Source: Solibacillus sp. FSL R7-0668
GTDB taxonomy: Bacteria > Bacillota > Bacilli > Bacillales_A > Planococcaceae
Length of the DNA stretch: 64,000 nt
NCBI RefSeq assembly: GCF_038006205.1
Contig: NZ_JBBOUU010000001.1
Coordinates: 870,001 to 934,000 of the forward strand
Reading direction: 5' to 3'
A program made the translations under genes and the position numbers. The notes below the pieces were generated by a model. The model had not been told where the DNA came from. It was given only the letters and a program-made list of their open reading frames with translations, and searched no databases. Each line of letters opens with the position of its first letter. Position 1 is the first letter of the stretch. This document shows, piece after piece, positions 1-8,512 of the stretch.

Positions 1-1200
1 GGTACAGTTGAAGAAATTTTTGTAGAAGAAGGCGTAGTTGCTGTTGTTGGGGATGCATTAATTCGTTTTGATGCACCTGGCTATGAAGATTTAAAGCTAA
101 AAGGTGACGATCACCACGATGCAAACGAATCAGCAAAAACAGAAGCCCAAGTACAAGCAACGGCTGAGGCTGGTCAAGCTGTGAAAAAAGAAGCAGTATC
201 TGACGATGCCCAAGCACCAAAACAAGAAGCACCTTCCACTAATAATGAACAAGAAGTGGCTGCTAATAAACGCATTATTGCGATGCCATCTGTTCGAAAA
301 TACGCACGTGAAAAAGGTGTAGACATCGCTCAAGTAGCAGGCACAGGAAAAAATGGTCGTGTCATGAAAGAAGATATCGAAAGCTTCTTAAACGGTGGTT
401 CGCAAGCACAAGTAGAGGAAGTAACAGCACAAGAAGCACCAGCTACAAAGGCAACAACTGAAAACGCAAAAGCAGCGCCAGTTGTGCTTGAAGGAGAATT
501 CCCAGAAACACGTGAAAAAATGAGTGGTATCCGTAAAGCGATTGCAAAAGCCATGGTACATTCGAAGCATACAGCTCCACATGTAACATTAATGGATGAA
601 GTGGATGTATCCGCGTTAGTAGCACATCGCAAGCAATTTAAGGATGTTGCAGCAGAGCAAGGGGTTAAATTAACATATTTACCGTATGTTGTGAAGGCTT
701 TAATCTCGACTTTACGTAAATTCCCTGAATTCAATCGTTCATTAGATGATGCGACACAAGAAATTATTCAAAAACATTATTATAATATTGGTATCGCTGC
801 TGATACAGAAAAAGGTTTATTAGTTCCGGTAATTAAGCATGCTGATCGTAAATCCGTATTTGGCTTATCTTCAGAAATTAATGAGCTTGCTGTAAAGGCA
901 CGTGATGGTAAGCTAGCACCGCATGAAATGAAGGGTGCGTCGATGTCGATTACAAATATTGGTTCGGCAGGTGGACAATGGTTTACACCTGTAATTAATC
1001 ATCCTGAAGTAGCAATTTTAGGAATTGGTCGTATTTCAGAGAAACCAGTAATAAAAAATGGTGAAATTGTAGCGGCACATGTGTTAGCATTATCATTGAG
1101 CTTTGATCATCGCATGATCGATGGAGCGACTGCACAAAACGCTTTAAATCATTTAAAACGTTTATTAAGTGAGCCGCAACTTTTATTAATGGAGGCGTAA
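1..1200 (+). CDS. pdhC: Pyruvate dehydrogenase E2, dihydrolipoamide acetyltransferase (5' partial)
   Basis: This is the acetyl-transferring core subunit of the pyruvate dehydrogenase complex, which moves acetyl groups from E1 to CoA. The reading frame is open from the first base, so the start and most of the N-terminal lipoyl domain lie outside the window; only the end of that domain is seen ([11 protein letters not shown] onward). An Ala/Gln/Glu-rich linker follows, then the peripheral E3-binding domain ([15 protein letters not shown]) and the catalytic acyltransferase domain, which ends with the active-site motif DHRMIDG. The next gene, lpdA, starts 3 bp after the stop, as expected for a pdhABCD operon. 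Identification is firm; only the 5' end is missing. Confidence 0.96.
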   Translation, partial: GTVEEIFVEEGVVAVVGDALIRFDAPGYEDLKLKGDDHHDANESAKTEAQVQATAEAGQAVKKEAVSDDAQAPKQEAPSTNNEQEVAANKRIIAMPSVRKYAREKGVDIAQVAGTGKNGRVMKEDIESFLNGGSQAQVEEVTAQEAPATKATTENAKAAPVVLEGEFPETREKMSGIRKAIAKAMVHSKHTAPHVTLMDEVDVSALVAHRKQFKDVAAEQGVKLTYLPYVVKALISTLRKFPEFNRSLDDATQEIIQKHYYNIGIAADTEKGLLVPVIKHADRKSVFGLSSEINELAVKARDGKLAPHEMKGASMSITNIGSAGGQWFTPVINHPEVAILGIGRISEKPVIKNGEIVAAHVLALSLSFDHRMIDGATAQNALNHLKRLLSEPQLLLMEA

Positions 1201-1203
1201 AAA

Positions 1204-2616
1204 ATGGTAGTAGGAGATTTTCCAATTGAACTAGATACTCTTGTAGTAGGTTCAGGCCCTGGTGGTTATGTAGCAGCGATTCGCGCAGCACAAACAGGTC
1301 AAAAAGTTACAATCGTAGAACGTGGAGCATTAGGTGGCGTTTGTTTAAACGTTGGCTGTATCCCATCAAAAGCTTTAATTTCTGTAGGTCACCGTTTTGA
1401 GCATGCACAGCATTCAGATGATATGGGTGTTGTTGCTTCAGAAGTTAAATTAGACTGGTCTAAAGCACAAGCATTCAAAGACGGCGTTGTAAAAAAATTA
1501 GTAGGCGGCGTTGAAGGCTTATTAAAAGGAAATAAAGTAGATATCTTAAAAGGTGAAGCTTATTTCGTAGATGGTAATACTGTACGTGTAATCGATGGCG
1601 ACAAAGCACAAACTTACACGTTCAAAAATGCAATTTTAGCAACTGGATCTCGTCCAATCGAAATCCCAACATTCAAATTTACGAAGCGTGTAGTATCTTC
1701 TACAGGCGCGTTATCATTCCCTGAAGTGCCAGGTAAATTAGTTGTAATCGGTGGTGGTTACATCGGTACCGAGCTAGGTTCTGCTTATGCTAACTTAGGT
1801 TCTCAAGTAACAATTATCGAAGGCGGCAAAGACATCTTAGCTGGTTTTGAAAAACAAATGACGCAAATCGTTAAAAAAGGCCTTAAAAAGAAAGGCGTTG
1901 AAGTTGTAGTAAACGCATCTGCTAAAGGCGTTGAAGAAAATGAAAATGGCGTTATCGTTACTTATGAAGTGGGTGGCGAAGAAAAAACAGTTGAAGCAGA
2001 TTACGTTTTAGTAACTGTAGGTCGTCGTCCAAATACAGACGAGCTAGGTTTACAAGAAATCGGAATCGAATTCGCTGACCGTGGTTTATTAAAGGTTGAT
2101 AAACAAGGTCGTACTTCTGTACCGAACATTTTTGCAATCGGTGATATCGTTGCAGGTCCACAACTTGCGCACAAAGCTTCTTATGAAGGTAAAGTGGCTG
2201 CAGAAGCAATCGCTGGTGAACCATCAGTAGTGGATTACTTAGCAATTCCAGCAGTATGCTTCACAGATCCAGAAATGGCAACTGTAGGCTATTCGGAAGA
2301 GCAAGCAAAAGCGGAAGGCCTTGAAGTGAAAGCGGCAAAATTCCCATTCGCTGCAAACGGTCGTGCGTTAGCTCTTAATGCAACTGACGGCTTCGTTAAA
2401 TTAGTAGCTCGTAAAGAAGACGGCTTATTAGTTGGTGCACAAATCGTTGGTGTTGGTGCATCTGACATGATCGCTGAGATGGCTACTGCAATTGAAGCAG
2501 GTATGACTGCAGAAGACATCGCATTAACAATCCATGCTCACCCAACATTAGGTGAAATTACGATGGAAGCTGCTGAAGTATTATTAGGCAACCCAATCCA
2601 CATCGTAACGAAATAA
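1204..2616 (+). CDS. lpdA: Dihydrolipoamide dehydrogenase (E3)
   Basis: This flavoprotein reoxidises dihydrolipoyl groups of the pyruvate dehydrogenase complex and passes electrons to NAD+. The 470-residue length is normal. Visible motifs are the FAD-binding GSGPGG at residues 17-22, the redox-active disulfide pair C47/C52 in [13 protein letters not shown], a second dinucleotide fold GGGYIGTE, the FAD motif IFAIGDI, and the C-terminal HAHPTLGE carrying the catalytic His-Glu pair. It follows pdhC by 3 bp and is the last gene of the operon, being followed by a strong terminator. In Bacillales the same E3 may also serve other 2-oxoacid dehydrogenases; that is family knowledge, not visible here. 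Confidence 0.97.
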   Translation: MVVGDFPIELDTLVVGSGPGGYVAAIRAAQTGQKVTIVERGALGGVCLNVGCIPSKALISVGHRFEHAQHSDDMGVVASEVKLDWSKAQAFKDGVVKKLVGGVEGLLKGNKVDILKGEAYFVDGNTVRVIDGDKAQTYTFKNAILATGSRPIEIPTFKFTKRVVSSTGALSFPEVPGKLVVIGGGYIGTELGSAYANLGSQVTIIEGGKDILAGFEKQMTQIVKKGLKKKGVEVVVNASAKGVEENENGVIVTYEVGGEEKTVEADYVLVTVGRRPNTDELGLQEIGIEFADRGLLKVDKQGRTSVPNIFAIGDIVAGPQLAHKASYEGKVAAEAIAGEPSVVDYLAIPAVCFTDPEMATVGYSEEQAKAEGLEVKAAKFPFAANGRALALNATDGFVKLVARKEDGLLVGAQIVGVGASDMIAEMATAIEAGMTAEDIALTIHAHPTLGEITMEAAEVLLGNPIHIVTK

Positions 2617-2631
2617 TAAATAACAATTCCA

Positions 2632-2672
2632 GGCTACGGCGTACAAATTTTTGTGCGGCGTAGTCTTTTTTT
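2632..2672 (+). terminator. Rho-independent terminator after lpdA
   Basis: A stem of about 16 bp (GGCTACGGCGTACAAA paired with TTTGTGCGGCGTAGTC, one mismatch and two G-U type pairs) is followed by a run of seven T. It ends the pdh operon. Confidence 0.85.
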
Positions 2673-2769
2673 GTGCAAAACTTTCTTCAAATCAACCTAA
2701 AGAGTAAATTAAAGTCGAAAAATCGCTATTTTCATTCGTTAATGACAAAATTTGAAATAGACACAAAAT

Positions 2770-2799
2770 TTGAATGAGCGTACAATGAGACTGTATAAA
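2770..2799 (+). promoter_or_regulatory. Candidate sigma-A promoter for the LrgA/LrgB pair
   Basis: TTGAAT at 2770-2775 and TATAAA at 2794-2799 are 18 bp apart, with TG just before the -10 box. The leader that follows holds a hairpin (2810-2839) before the ribosome binding site of the first gene. Confidence 0.45.
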
Positions 2800-2882
2800 G
2801 TGTATTTTTGCTTAGTAGGAGGTGTGATACCTAGTAAGCAGTCACTTTCACGAATTCGACTTTTAGAAGAGGAGGAATAATT

Positions 2883-3296
2883 GTGAATATTATACGTACG
2901 ATTGCTCAAATCGGTATTATTATTGTATTTTACTTAGTTGGTCAAGCGATTGTGGATATTACCGGGATCATTATTCCGGGAAGTATTATCGGCTTAGTGC
3001 TTTTATGGCTGGCTTTATATTTAAAAGTATTGAATGTGAAATACATACAGCAGGGAGCAAGTTTTTTACTTTTGTATTTAACATTATTTTTTATTCCATC
3101 AACTGTAGCAGTCATTAATTATCCTGAATTATTGACGATTTCAGGGGGGCTATTAATTTTGGCGGTTATTATTAGTACGCTAGTTACGATGGCGATTACG
3201 GGGAAGGTAAGTCAGTTGATTGAAAAGAAAGAGCTACAAAAAAAGGAGGACAAGCCCGTTGCAACAGTTACTACTCATCCTGTTCATCATAAGTAG
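2883..3296 (+). CDS. CidA/LrgA family holin-like membrane protein
   Basis: A 137-residue hydrophobic protein with about four membrane segments and a polar, Lys-rich tail, typical of the CidA/LrgA family. Members act with a CidB/LrgB partner in murein hydrolase control, pyruvate-linked metabolism and cell death. The family signature IPGSIIGLVLLW is present near residue 31. Translation starts at a GTG preceded by AGAGGAGGAAT. The partner gene overlaps its 3' end, so the two are surely co-translated. Whether it corresponds to CidA or LrgA cannot be decided because no regulator gene (CidR or LytSR) lies next to it. Confidence 0.9.
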   Translation: MNIIRTIAQIGIIIVFYLVGQAIVDITGIIIPGSIIGLVLLWLALYLKVLNVKYIQQGASFLLLYLTLFFIPSTVAVINYPELLTISGGLLILAVIISTLVTMAITGKVSQLIEKKELQKKEDKPVATVTTHPVHHK

Positions 3297-3948
3297 CACG
3301 GTAGCCATGTTTATCTTATTGAATAAGCTCTATTTAAAAGTGGGGCATCCTTTATTGCTGCCAATTTTAACGGCAACCTGTATTACGGTGATCGTGCTAC
3401 TCGTATTTAATATTCCATATGAGACGTATATGGAAGGTGGTCAATGGATTTCAAAAATGCTTGGGCCAGCTGTTGTTGCGCTTGCGTTTCCTTTATATAA
3501 TCAGCGCGACTTAATTTTCAAGTATAAGTATTCCATTATTATCAGTATCGTTGTGGCAATGATGGCAGGACTTATTAGTGTTGTGGCGTTACTTATTTTA
3601 TTTGGTGCTAGTAACGCATTTCTACTAACTTCTCTTCCAAAATCATTGACGACGCCTGTAGCGATGCAGGTAAGTGAGGGGATTGGTGGAATTGCCCCAT
3701 TAACTGCCGTATTAGTAATGGTAGCGGGCTTTACTGGAGCAATGCTAGGGGGACTTGTATTTAAGCTGTGTAAAATAGATACTGCAATTAGTCGTGGTGT
3801 CGCAATGGGCAGTGCCTCGCATGGTGTAGGTTTAACGAAATTAAAGGAATACAGCGAAGAGGATTTATCCATTGGGTCATTATCAATGGGCTTAAGCGCG
3901 GTTATTGGGGCTTTTATTATCCCGGTAGTCGCAATGTACTTGTTTTAA
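3259..3948 (+). CDS. CidB/LrgB family autolysis modulator
   Basis: Partner of the upstream CidA/LrgA protein. It is a polytopic membrane protein with the LrgB signature PKSLTTPVAMQVSEGIGG, and a later stretch SRGVAMGSASHGVGLTKL that is very conserved in the family. I place the start at the TTG at 3259 because AGGAGG at 3244-3249 sits 9 bp upstream. This gives 230 residues, the usual size; an ATG at 3220 in the same frame would add a charged stretch and has no ribosome binding site. The gene overlaps the end of the preceding gene by 38 bp. A bidirectional terminator follows. Confidence 0.9.
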   Translation: MQQLLLILFIISSTVAMFILLNKLYLKVGHPLLLPILTATCITVIVLLVFNIPYETYMEGGQWISKMLGPAVVALAFPLYNQRDLIFKYKYSIIISIVVAMMAGLISVVALLILFGASNAFLLTSLPKSLTTPVAMQVSEGIGGIAPLTAVLVMVAGFTGAMLGGLVFKLCKIDTAISRGVAMGSASHGVGLTKLKEYSEEDLSIGSLSMGLSAVIGAFIIPVVAMYLF

Positions 3949-3952
3949 AAAA

Positions 3953-3983
3953 AGACCGTCTGCGCGTTGCTGACGGTCTTTAA
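3953..3983. terminator. Bidirectional terminator between lrgB-like gene and speA
   Basis: A perfect stem AAAGACCGTC...GACGGTCTTT is flanked by A and T runs on both sides and separates two convergent genes. Confidence 0.85.
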
Positions 3984-3985
3984 CG

Positions 3986-5455
3986 TTAATAAATCGCTTT
4001 ACGCTCTTTAATGACGCGAATATTTTGCAAGGTACTATCTTCGGGGCCTTGCACGGGAAGTCCCGCTTCAATATTCATTTGAATAAAATCAATAGTATTT
4101 TGCGTTATTATTTCCCCGGGAATGAATAATGGTATGCCCGGAGGATACACCATAATAAATTCAGCGCAAATATACCCTTCAGCCTGTGCTAATGGAATGC
4201 TTTCAGTTTGTGCATAGAAGGCATCACGAGGTGTCATAGCAAGTGCTGGAATTTCAGGGATTTTGACATTTGTTTCAGTGATGGTAGCTTCTGAATCAAA
4301 GGCCTGTGACATACGAGTAAGTGCGTTAACAAGCAAGTTAATCTCTTTTTTCGTATCGCCAATTGTGATTAAACATAAAATATTATAAAGATCCGACAAT
4401 TCTACTTCTAAATTCGCATTTTGACGTAGCCATTCTTCGGCTACATGCCCAGTAATGCCTAAATCTTTTACGCTAATTAAAAGTTTTAACGGGTCCATGT
4501 CGAATGTTGCGGATGTTCCTAATTTTTCACGACCTACACAATGAATATGTGGGATTGTGTTAATGCGTTTTCGGGCATCCTTAGCTAAACGAATCGCATC
4601 ATCCAACAAATCATAGCCATGTACTGCAAGTTGACGACGTGCTGTGTCAAGAGAAGCAAGTAATGGATAGGAAGTGGATGTCGTTGTGAGCATTGAAAAT
4701 ACCGATTGTGCACGTTTTACAGAAACTAATCCTTCTTTAACATTTAATACAGAACTGCCGGTCATAGAGCCACCAAGCTTGTGAATACTTGTTGCAGCCA
4801 TATCTGCACCAGCTTGCATCGCTGATAGTGGTAAGTCATCATGAAACTTAATATGAACACCATGTGCCTCATCAACGATAACGGGGATGTTGCGTGCATG
4901 CACAATATCAACAATACGCTTTAAATCAGCGACAAAGCCGAAGTAAGTTGGGTTAATGACAAGTACTGCTTTTGCATCTGGATAAGTCGTTAAGGCTCGT
5001 TCTACGGATTCAGGAGAAATGCCGTGAGAGATGCCGAGCTCCGTGTCAACTTCCGGGTGAATAAAAATCGGAATAGCCCCCGCAAAAACGATAGCTGACA
5101 TAATCGATTTATGTACATTCCGCGGTACTATAATTTTATCGCCTGGACCAACGACGGTCAGAATCATCGTCATAATGGCGCCACTAGTACCTTGCACGGA
5201 AAAAAATGTATGGTCAGCACCAAAGGCTTCAGCTGCAAGTTCTTGTGCTTCTTGAATAACGCCTTTTGGAGCATGTAAATCATCTAGTGGAGCAATATTA
5301 ATTAAATCAATTGATAAAACGTTGTCGCCTACGAATTCTCGGTAAGCTGGATCCATTCCTTGCCCTTTTTTATGACCTGGAATATGGAACTGAATAGGAT
5401 GTCTGTTGCGATGCGCGAGTAAGGCATCAAACAAAGGAGTCTCTAATTGTGACAA
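3986..5455 (-). CDS. speA: Orn/Lys/Arg decarboxylase family protein, SpeA-like (arginine decarboxylase)
   Basis: A fold-type I PLP enzyme of the Orn/Lys/Arg decarboxylase family; the B. subtilis counterpart SpeA makes agmatine for polyamine synthesis. The N-terminus SQLETPLFDALLAH then QFHIPGHKKGQGMDP is the family hallmark. The PLP-binding lysine lies in TSIHKLGGSMTGSS, and VDEAHGVHIKF carries the PLP-contacting Asp/His. I choose the TTG at 5455 as start: it gives the family N-terminus and has GAGGTGG eight bases upstream, whereas a GTG at 5467 overlaps that site. The protein is then 489 residues. The neighbours yktA, yktB and yktC match the B. subtilis speA region. Substrate (Arg versus Lys) is inferred from synteny. 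Confidence 0.9.
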   Translation of the reverse strand: MSQLETPLFDALLAHRNRHPIQFHIPGHKKGQGMDPAYREFVGDNVLSIDLINIAPLDDLHAPKGVIQEAQELAAEAFGADHTFFSVQGTSGAIMTMILTVVGPGDKIIVPRNVHKSIMSAIVFAGAIPIFIHPEVDTELGISHGISPESVERALTTYPDAKAVLVINPTYFGFVADLKRIVDIVHARNIPVIVDEAHGVHIKFHDDLPLSAMQAGADMAATSIHKLGGSMTGSSVLNVKEGLVSVKRAQSVFSMLTTTSTSYPLLASLDTARRQLAVHGYDLLDDAIRLAKDARKRINTIPHIHCVGREKLGTSATFDMDPLKLLISVKDLGITGHVAEEWLRQNANLEVELSDLYNILCLITIGDTKKEINLLVNALTRMSQAFDSEATITETNVKIPEIPALAMTPRDAFYAQTESIPLAQAEGYICAEFIMVYPPGIPLFIPGEIITQNTIDFIQMNIEAGLPVQGPEDSTLQNIRVIKERKAIY

Positions 5456-5499
5456 CGCAGGTACCACCTCACAATAATGTATTTTTTAAAAACAAATGA

Positions 5500-5508
5500 A
5501 TTATAGCA
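5500..5508 (-). promoter_or_regulatory. Extended -10 promoter candidate for speA
   Basis: On the minus strand the sequence reads TGCTATAAT, an extended -10 element about 45 bp before the speA start. No good -35 box is seen. Confidence 0.45.
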
Positions 5509-5610
5509 CCTTCTACTGTTGCTGACTATAAAAAATTTTTGAATAATTGCAAGAATTTATTATCATTTATGGAATGTGGAGGATTTAATCGATTGCGGAA
5601 CACGGTATAG

Positions 5611-5638
5611 TTGTACAAGCAAAAGATTTGTGTATAAA
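5611..5638 (+). promoter_or_regulatory. Candidate sigma-A promoter for yktA
   Basis: TTGTAC (5611-5616) and TATAAA (5633-5638) with 16 bp spacing, 38 bp before the yktA start. Confidence 0.45.
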
Positions 5639-5676
5639 ATGAAAACAGTAATGACGTAAAGGCGGGTTAACAAGAA

Positions 5677-5949
5677 ATGGAATATTCATATCCACTTAAT
5701 ACAGATTGGACAACACAGGAAATGGTCGATGTTGTGCAGTTTTTTGAAGTAATCGAAATGGCTTATGAAAAAGGAGTAAAGCGTGAATTAGTGATGACAC
5801 GCTACAAGCGCTTTAAAGAAATAGTACCCTCACAGGCGGAAGAAAAAACAATCTGCCGCGAGTTTGAAGAAGCGAGTAAATATGTGCCATACCGTGTTGT
5901 CAAACTTGCAAAAGAATTAGCGGATGGTCAAATAATAAAAATGAAATAA
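5677..5949 (+). CDS. yktA: UPF0223 family protein YktA
   Basis: A small 90-residue soluble protein of the UPF0223 family, function unknown. The N-terminus MEYSYPLNTDWTTQEMVDVV and the later KRFKEIVPSQAEEKT are the conserved blocks of this family in Bacillales. The start ATG follows GGCGGG. It stands alone between the divergent speA gene and a hairpin that belongs mainly to the opposite strand. Its place next to speA and yktB matches B. subtilis. Confidence 0.88.
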   Translation: MEYSYPLNTDWTTQEMVDVVQFFEVIEMAYEKGVKRELVMTRYKRFKEIVPSQAEEKTICREFEEASKYVPYRVVKLAKELADGQIIKMK

Positions 5950-5957
5950 TGAGAAAG

Positions 5958-5992
5958 AGGCTGTGCGAAATGTAAATACTTCTCGCACAGCG
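5958..5992 (-). terminator. Hairpin terminator, best read on the minus strand
   Basis: The stem GCTGTGCGA...TCGCACAGC (5960-5968 with 5983-5991) is followed on the minus strand by CTCTTTCTC, a T-rich tract. On the plus strand no T tract follows, so it probably ends transcription of the small minus-strand ORF rather than of yktA. Confidence 0.5.
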
Positions 5993-6016
5993 CTTCGTAT
6001 ATGCGTTAATTATCCG

Positions 6017-6100
6017 TTACAGGCTGTTTTTCGTGGTGACCAGAATAGGAACGAATGCTAAAACCGACGCATTAAATGAAAGCGCATTCATGACCGGCAT
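6017..6100 (-). CDS. Candidate small hydrophobic peptide, 27 residues
   Basis: Not recognised. An ATG at 6100 on the minus strand is preceded eight bases upstream by TTGGAGG, a strong ribosome binding site, and opens a frame of 27 codons ending in TAA. The peptide has a mainly apolar middle (ALSFNASVLAFVPILV) and a short polar tail TTKNSL, so one membrane segment is possible. A hairpin at 6128-6162 lies between it and the yktB stop, and a second hairpin with a T-rich tail at 5958-5992 follows it, so it looks like its own small transcription unit. It could be a small membrane protein or toxin-like peptide. No homology could be checked. Confidence 0.4.
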   Translation of the reverse strand: MPVMNALSFNASVLAFVPILVTTKNSL

Positions 6101-6127
6101 CGTACTAACCTCCAACCTTGTCACAAA

Positions 6128-6162
6128 GGAGATGTCCTTCGAATCATTTCTTGGACACCCCC
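6128..6162 (-). terminator. Hairpin downstream of yktB (minus strand)
   Basis: On the minus strand GGGGGTGTCC pairs fully with GGACATCTCC using two G-U pairs, whereas the plus-strand copy would carry two A-C mismatches. The structure therefore belongs to a minus-strand transcript. An A-rich tract precedes it and TTTG follows. It may be a weak terminator for yktB or a leader structure for the small ORF. Confidence 0.4.
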
Positions 6163-6229
6163 TTTTTTGACATTTTTCAAATTGATAGGAATGTTTGCCA
6201 GCCTTTTGTGCATAGTAATAATAAATGGT

Positions 6230-6859
6230 TTAGTTTTTGCCAATTAGGCGATTGTAAATTGGCAAAAGCTCTTCGAAGGTTTGCTCAGCCAATTTTAAAA
6301 AGTTTTGTGCAGACATTTTTACAGCATCTTCGGCTAATATATGGCGACCTACTAAAAACTCGCCTTTCTTGATATCACGTAGGCGAACGATTATTTTTTC
6401 TAATTGCGAATCACGTGCCTCAACTAATGGAATAGCAGCTGGTTGCATATGATCGCCTGAAATCACATAATCATCACTTAAGTTTTTCACTATATGGATG
6501 TTTTGGAGTAGACGTTCAGCCATTTCTTGTTTATGTGGTGCTTCATAAATCACGGCCACCACAATAAATACATGTGTACCCCAAAGACCAATTTGAAAGT
6601 GAGGGATTGATTTGTAGCCGCGTTTGTATGGAGCAAATGCAACCCAAGAATCCTTTGGAGGGTTGACTGTCCGTCGCGCATGCTTTGCAACGTGGGCGAA
6701 AAATTCGTCGCCTGTTTGTACACTAAAATAACTAGAAAATGTCTCACCAAGCTCATGGAATTTAGGGCGAATGATTGAAGTTAAAGCTTCCATACGCTCA
6801 TCTAAACCTTCAATTTGGAATACATTAAAGTCTTCATTAGACCAATTAACAATGCTCAT
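6230..6859 (-). CDS. yktB: UPF0637 (DUF1054) family protein YktB
   Basis: A 209-residue soluble protein of unknown function in the DUF1054 family. Conserved blocks visible here are FHELGETF, HVAKHARRTVNPPKDSW, PHFQIGLWGTHVF and DYVISGDHM. The ATG start follows AAAGGAA. It is encoded opposite to its neighbours yktA and the ykzI-like gene, but the local gene set (speA, yktA, yktB, ykzI, yktC) is that of B. subtilis. Confidence 0.88.
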   Translation of the reverse strand: MSIVNWSNEDFNVFQIEGLDERMEALTSIIRPKFHELGETFSSYFSVQTGDEFFAHVAKHARRTVNPPKDSWVAFAPYKRGYKSIPHFQIGLWGTHVFIVVAVIYEAPHKQEMAERLLQNIHIVKNLSDDYVISGDHMQPAAIPLVEARDSQLEKIIVRLRDIKKGEFLVGRHILAEDAVKMSAQNFLKLAEQTFEELLPIYNRLIGKN

Positions 6860-7053
6860 ATTTTTTTGATTCCTTTCGATTAAATGTTTATTTTATTCGT
6901 TTTTTGGGAAAAAATCTGGTAATAGAAACTTTTTAGCATTCGAATTGCCACCACATAATGGAAATCGTTTTACCCTATTAACTAGGCTGTCAAAAATGTG
7001 GGGAATTCGATAAATGGAAAAAGTTTCATACTAAAGACGAGGAAGTGATTATT

Positions 7054-7251
7054 ATGAAACAGATGATTAAAATTATACGCAAAGTAGACATTGAAAAGCA
7101 ATACGAAGAGATTCTAATGCTTGAAATGGATTATGAATTAGCGACATTATTTGTAGCTATGAATGATAATGACCAATCTGAAATCAATAAATCAAAAAAA
7201 CGTTTAACTGAAATCCAAGAGGAATTAAAAGGTTTACATGCGTATGCTTAG
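7054..7251 (+). CDS. Small YkzI-like protein of unknown function
   Basis: A 65-residue acidic, mostly helical protein (KQMIKIIRKVDIEKQYEEIL onward), probably a coiled coil. It lies between yktB and yktC where B. subtilis has ykzI, so I take it as that gene by position and size. Start: the ATG at 7054 has GAGGA about ten bases upstream; a GTG at 7045 in the same frame overlaps that site. It is followed at once by a strong terminator, so it is monocistronic. No function can be given. Confidence 0.7.
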   Translation: MKQMIKIIRKVDIEKQYEEILMLEMDYELATLFVAMNDNDQSEINKSKKRLTEIQEELKGLHAYA

Positions 7252-7276
7252 AAAAAAAACATACCCAAAATAAAAA

Positions 7277-7312
7277 AACACTTGCAGATGGAAGATAGCA
7301 AGTGTTTTTTTG
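7277..7312 (+). terminator. Terminator after the ykzI-like gene
   Basis: Perfect stem AACACTTGC...GCAAGTGTT followed by seven T. Confidence 0.85.
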
Positions 7313-7473
7313 TTATAATAAGTATATTTAAATGACTGGATGCTTAAGGGGATGGGAAATTAGGGGTTTATTAAGAAATGCCATAGAATGAATTATTCAT
7401 TTCACCTTATTTTTCTGGGGATACTTTTTTAGATTATGACAATATGCTTTGTAGTTGGAAGGTGGATGCTAAC

Positions 7474-8268
7474 ATGGATATCAAACAAGTGGATGAATTT
7501 GCAAAAGAGATTATTTTTGAAGCAGGCCGAAAAATACGTGCTGCCTTTTCATATGATATCGAAATCGAAACAAAATCAAATGCTAATGATTTAGTGACGA
7601 ATATTGACCGTGAAACAGAATTATTCTTTATCGAAAAAATTAAGGCCTTTAATCCGACGCATCGCATTTTAGGTGAAGAGGGTATGGGGGAGAAGGTAGA
7701 GAGCTTAGAAGGGGTTGTTTGGATTATTGACCCGATTGACGGCACGATGAACTTCGTGAAGCAGCATCGTCACTTTATGATTACGATTGGTATTTACGTA
7801 AATGGGATTGGAAAATTGGGATACATATTTGATGTCATGCGGGAAGATTTATTTTATGCGATTGCCGGTATGGGCGCTTGGTATAATGGTTCACCGCTTC
7901 GCAAATTACAGCCATTAAAAATAGAAGAGGCTGTCATCGGCATTAATGCCAACTGGGTAACACCCAATCATCGAATTAATCATGAAAAAATTATTGAGCT
8001 TGTGCGCACTGTTCGAGGAACACGATCTTATGGCTCCGCTGCAATGGAAATTGCCTTTGTGGTCAGTGGCAAACTGGACGCATATATTTCGATGCGTTTA
8101 GCACCGTGGGATATCGGTGGTGGTGTCATCATTGCCAAGGAAGTCGGCGCGGTTGCAACGAACTTTAATGGGGAGGGCTTTGATTATTTAACAGCAGATA
8201 CGTTTTTAATCGCGAATCCGTCCATTCATCAATTGATTTTAGAAAAATATATTGAAGAAAAAAAATAA
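7474..8268 (+). CDS. suhB: Inositol monophosphatase family protein YktC
   Basis: A Mg-dependent phosphatase of the inositol monophosphatase family. Metal-binding motifs are seen in order: GEEG, then WIIDPIDGTMNF, then the C-terminal WDIGGG (a variant of WDxAAG). The ATG at 7474 is chosen because GAAGGTGG lies nine bases upstream and the protein then begins MDIKQVDEFAKE with the family size of 264 residues; an upstream in-frame ATG at 7444 has no binding site. The B. subtilis homologue YktC dephosphorylates myo-inositol-1-phosphate; the true substrate here is unknown. A terminator follows, then the IS110 element. Confidence 0.9.
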   Translation: MDIKQVDEFAKEIIFEAGRKIRAAFSYDIEIETKSNANDLVTNIDRETELFFIEKIKAFNPTHRILGEEGMGEKVESLEGVVWIIDPIDGTMNFVKQHRHFMITIGIYVNGIGKLGYIFDVMREDLFYAIAGMGAWYNGSPLRKLQPLKIEEAVIGINANWVTPNHRINHEKIIELVRTVRGTRSYGSAAMEIAFVVSGKLDAYISMRLAPWDIGGGVIIAKEVGAVATNFNGEGFDYLTADTFLIANPSIHQLILEKYIEEKK

Positions 8269-8284
8269 AAAACATACTAACATT

Positions 8285-8327
8285 AGTAGTACAAACCAAG
8301 GCCATGGTTTGTGCTACTATTTTTTAT
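8285..8327 (+). terminator. Terminator after yktC
   Basis: A 14-bp stem TAGTAGTACAAACC...GGTTTGTGCTACTA with one wobble pair, followed by six T. It marks the conserved chromosome side of the IS110 insertion. Confidence 0.85.
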
Positions 8328-8329
8328 AG

Positions 8330-8512
8330 TAGAAGTGAAGGAAAGCCGAACAGCCCCTGGGATCATATCAGAATCCGTATTAAAAACCGGCTAACTTCAC
8401 ACCCTTATGTGAATCAGTTTAGTATGTTGGGTCCAAGAGATCGTGTATAAGAAAATGGAATCGATAAGGCAATGTGAAGACTTCTATGATTGGCTAAAAA
8501 GGAGAAATCTTA
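8330..8512 (+). ncRNA. Candidate bridge (seek) RNA leader of the IS110 element
   Basis: IS110-group elements encode a structured guide RNA in the non-coding region upstream of the transposase, with one loop matching the target and one the donor ends. Here about 185 bp of non-coding DNA precedes the transposase. A hairpin TTCACA-CCCTTA-TGTGAA occurs at 8396-8413, followed by a purine-rich stretch that could hold the guide loops. I could not assign guides by eye and saw no clear promoter. The call rests on family knowledge and position. Confidence 0.35.

Noticed and set aside
330-734. Long antisense frames inside pdhC, pycA, ftsZ and other genes
   Set aside because: They mirror codon bias of the real genes, lack start signals and have no recognisable products.
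6118-6372. Plus-strand 84-codon frame overlapping the end of yktB
   Set aside because: It lies mostly antisense to the conserved yktB gene, has no convincing start signal and its product is not protein-like; the small minus-strand ORF is the better reading of the gap.
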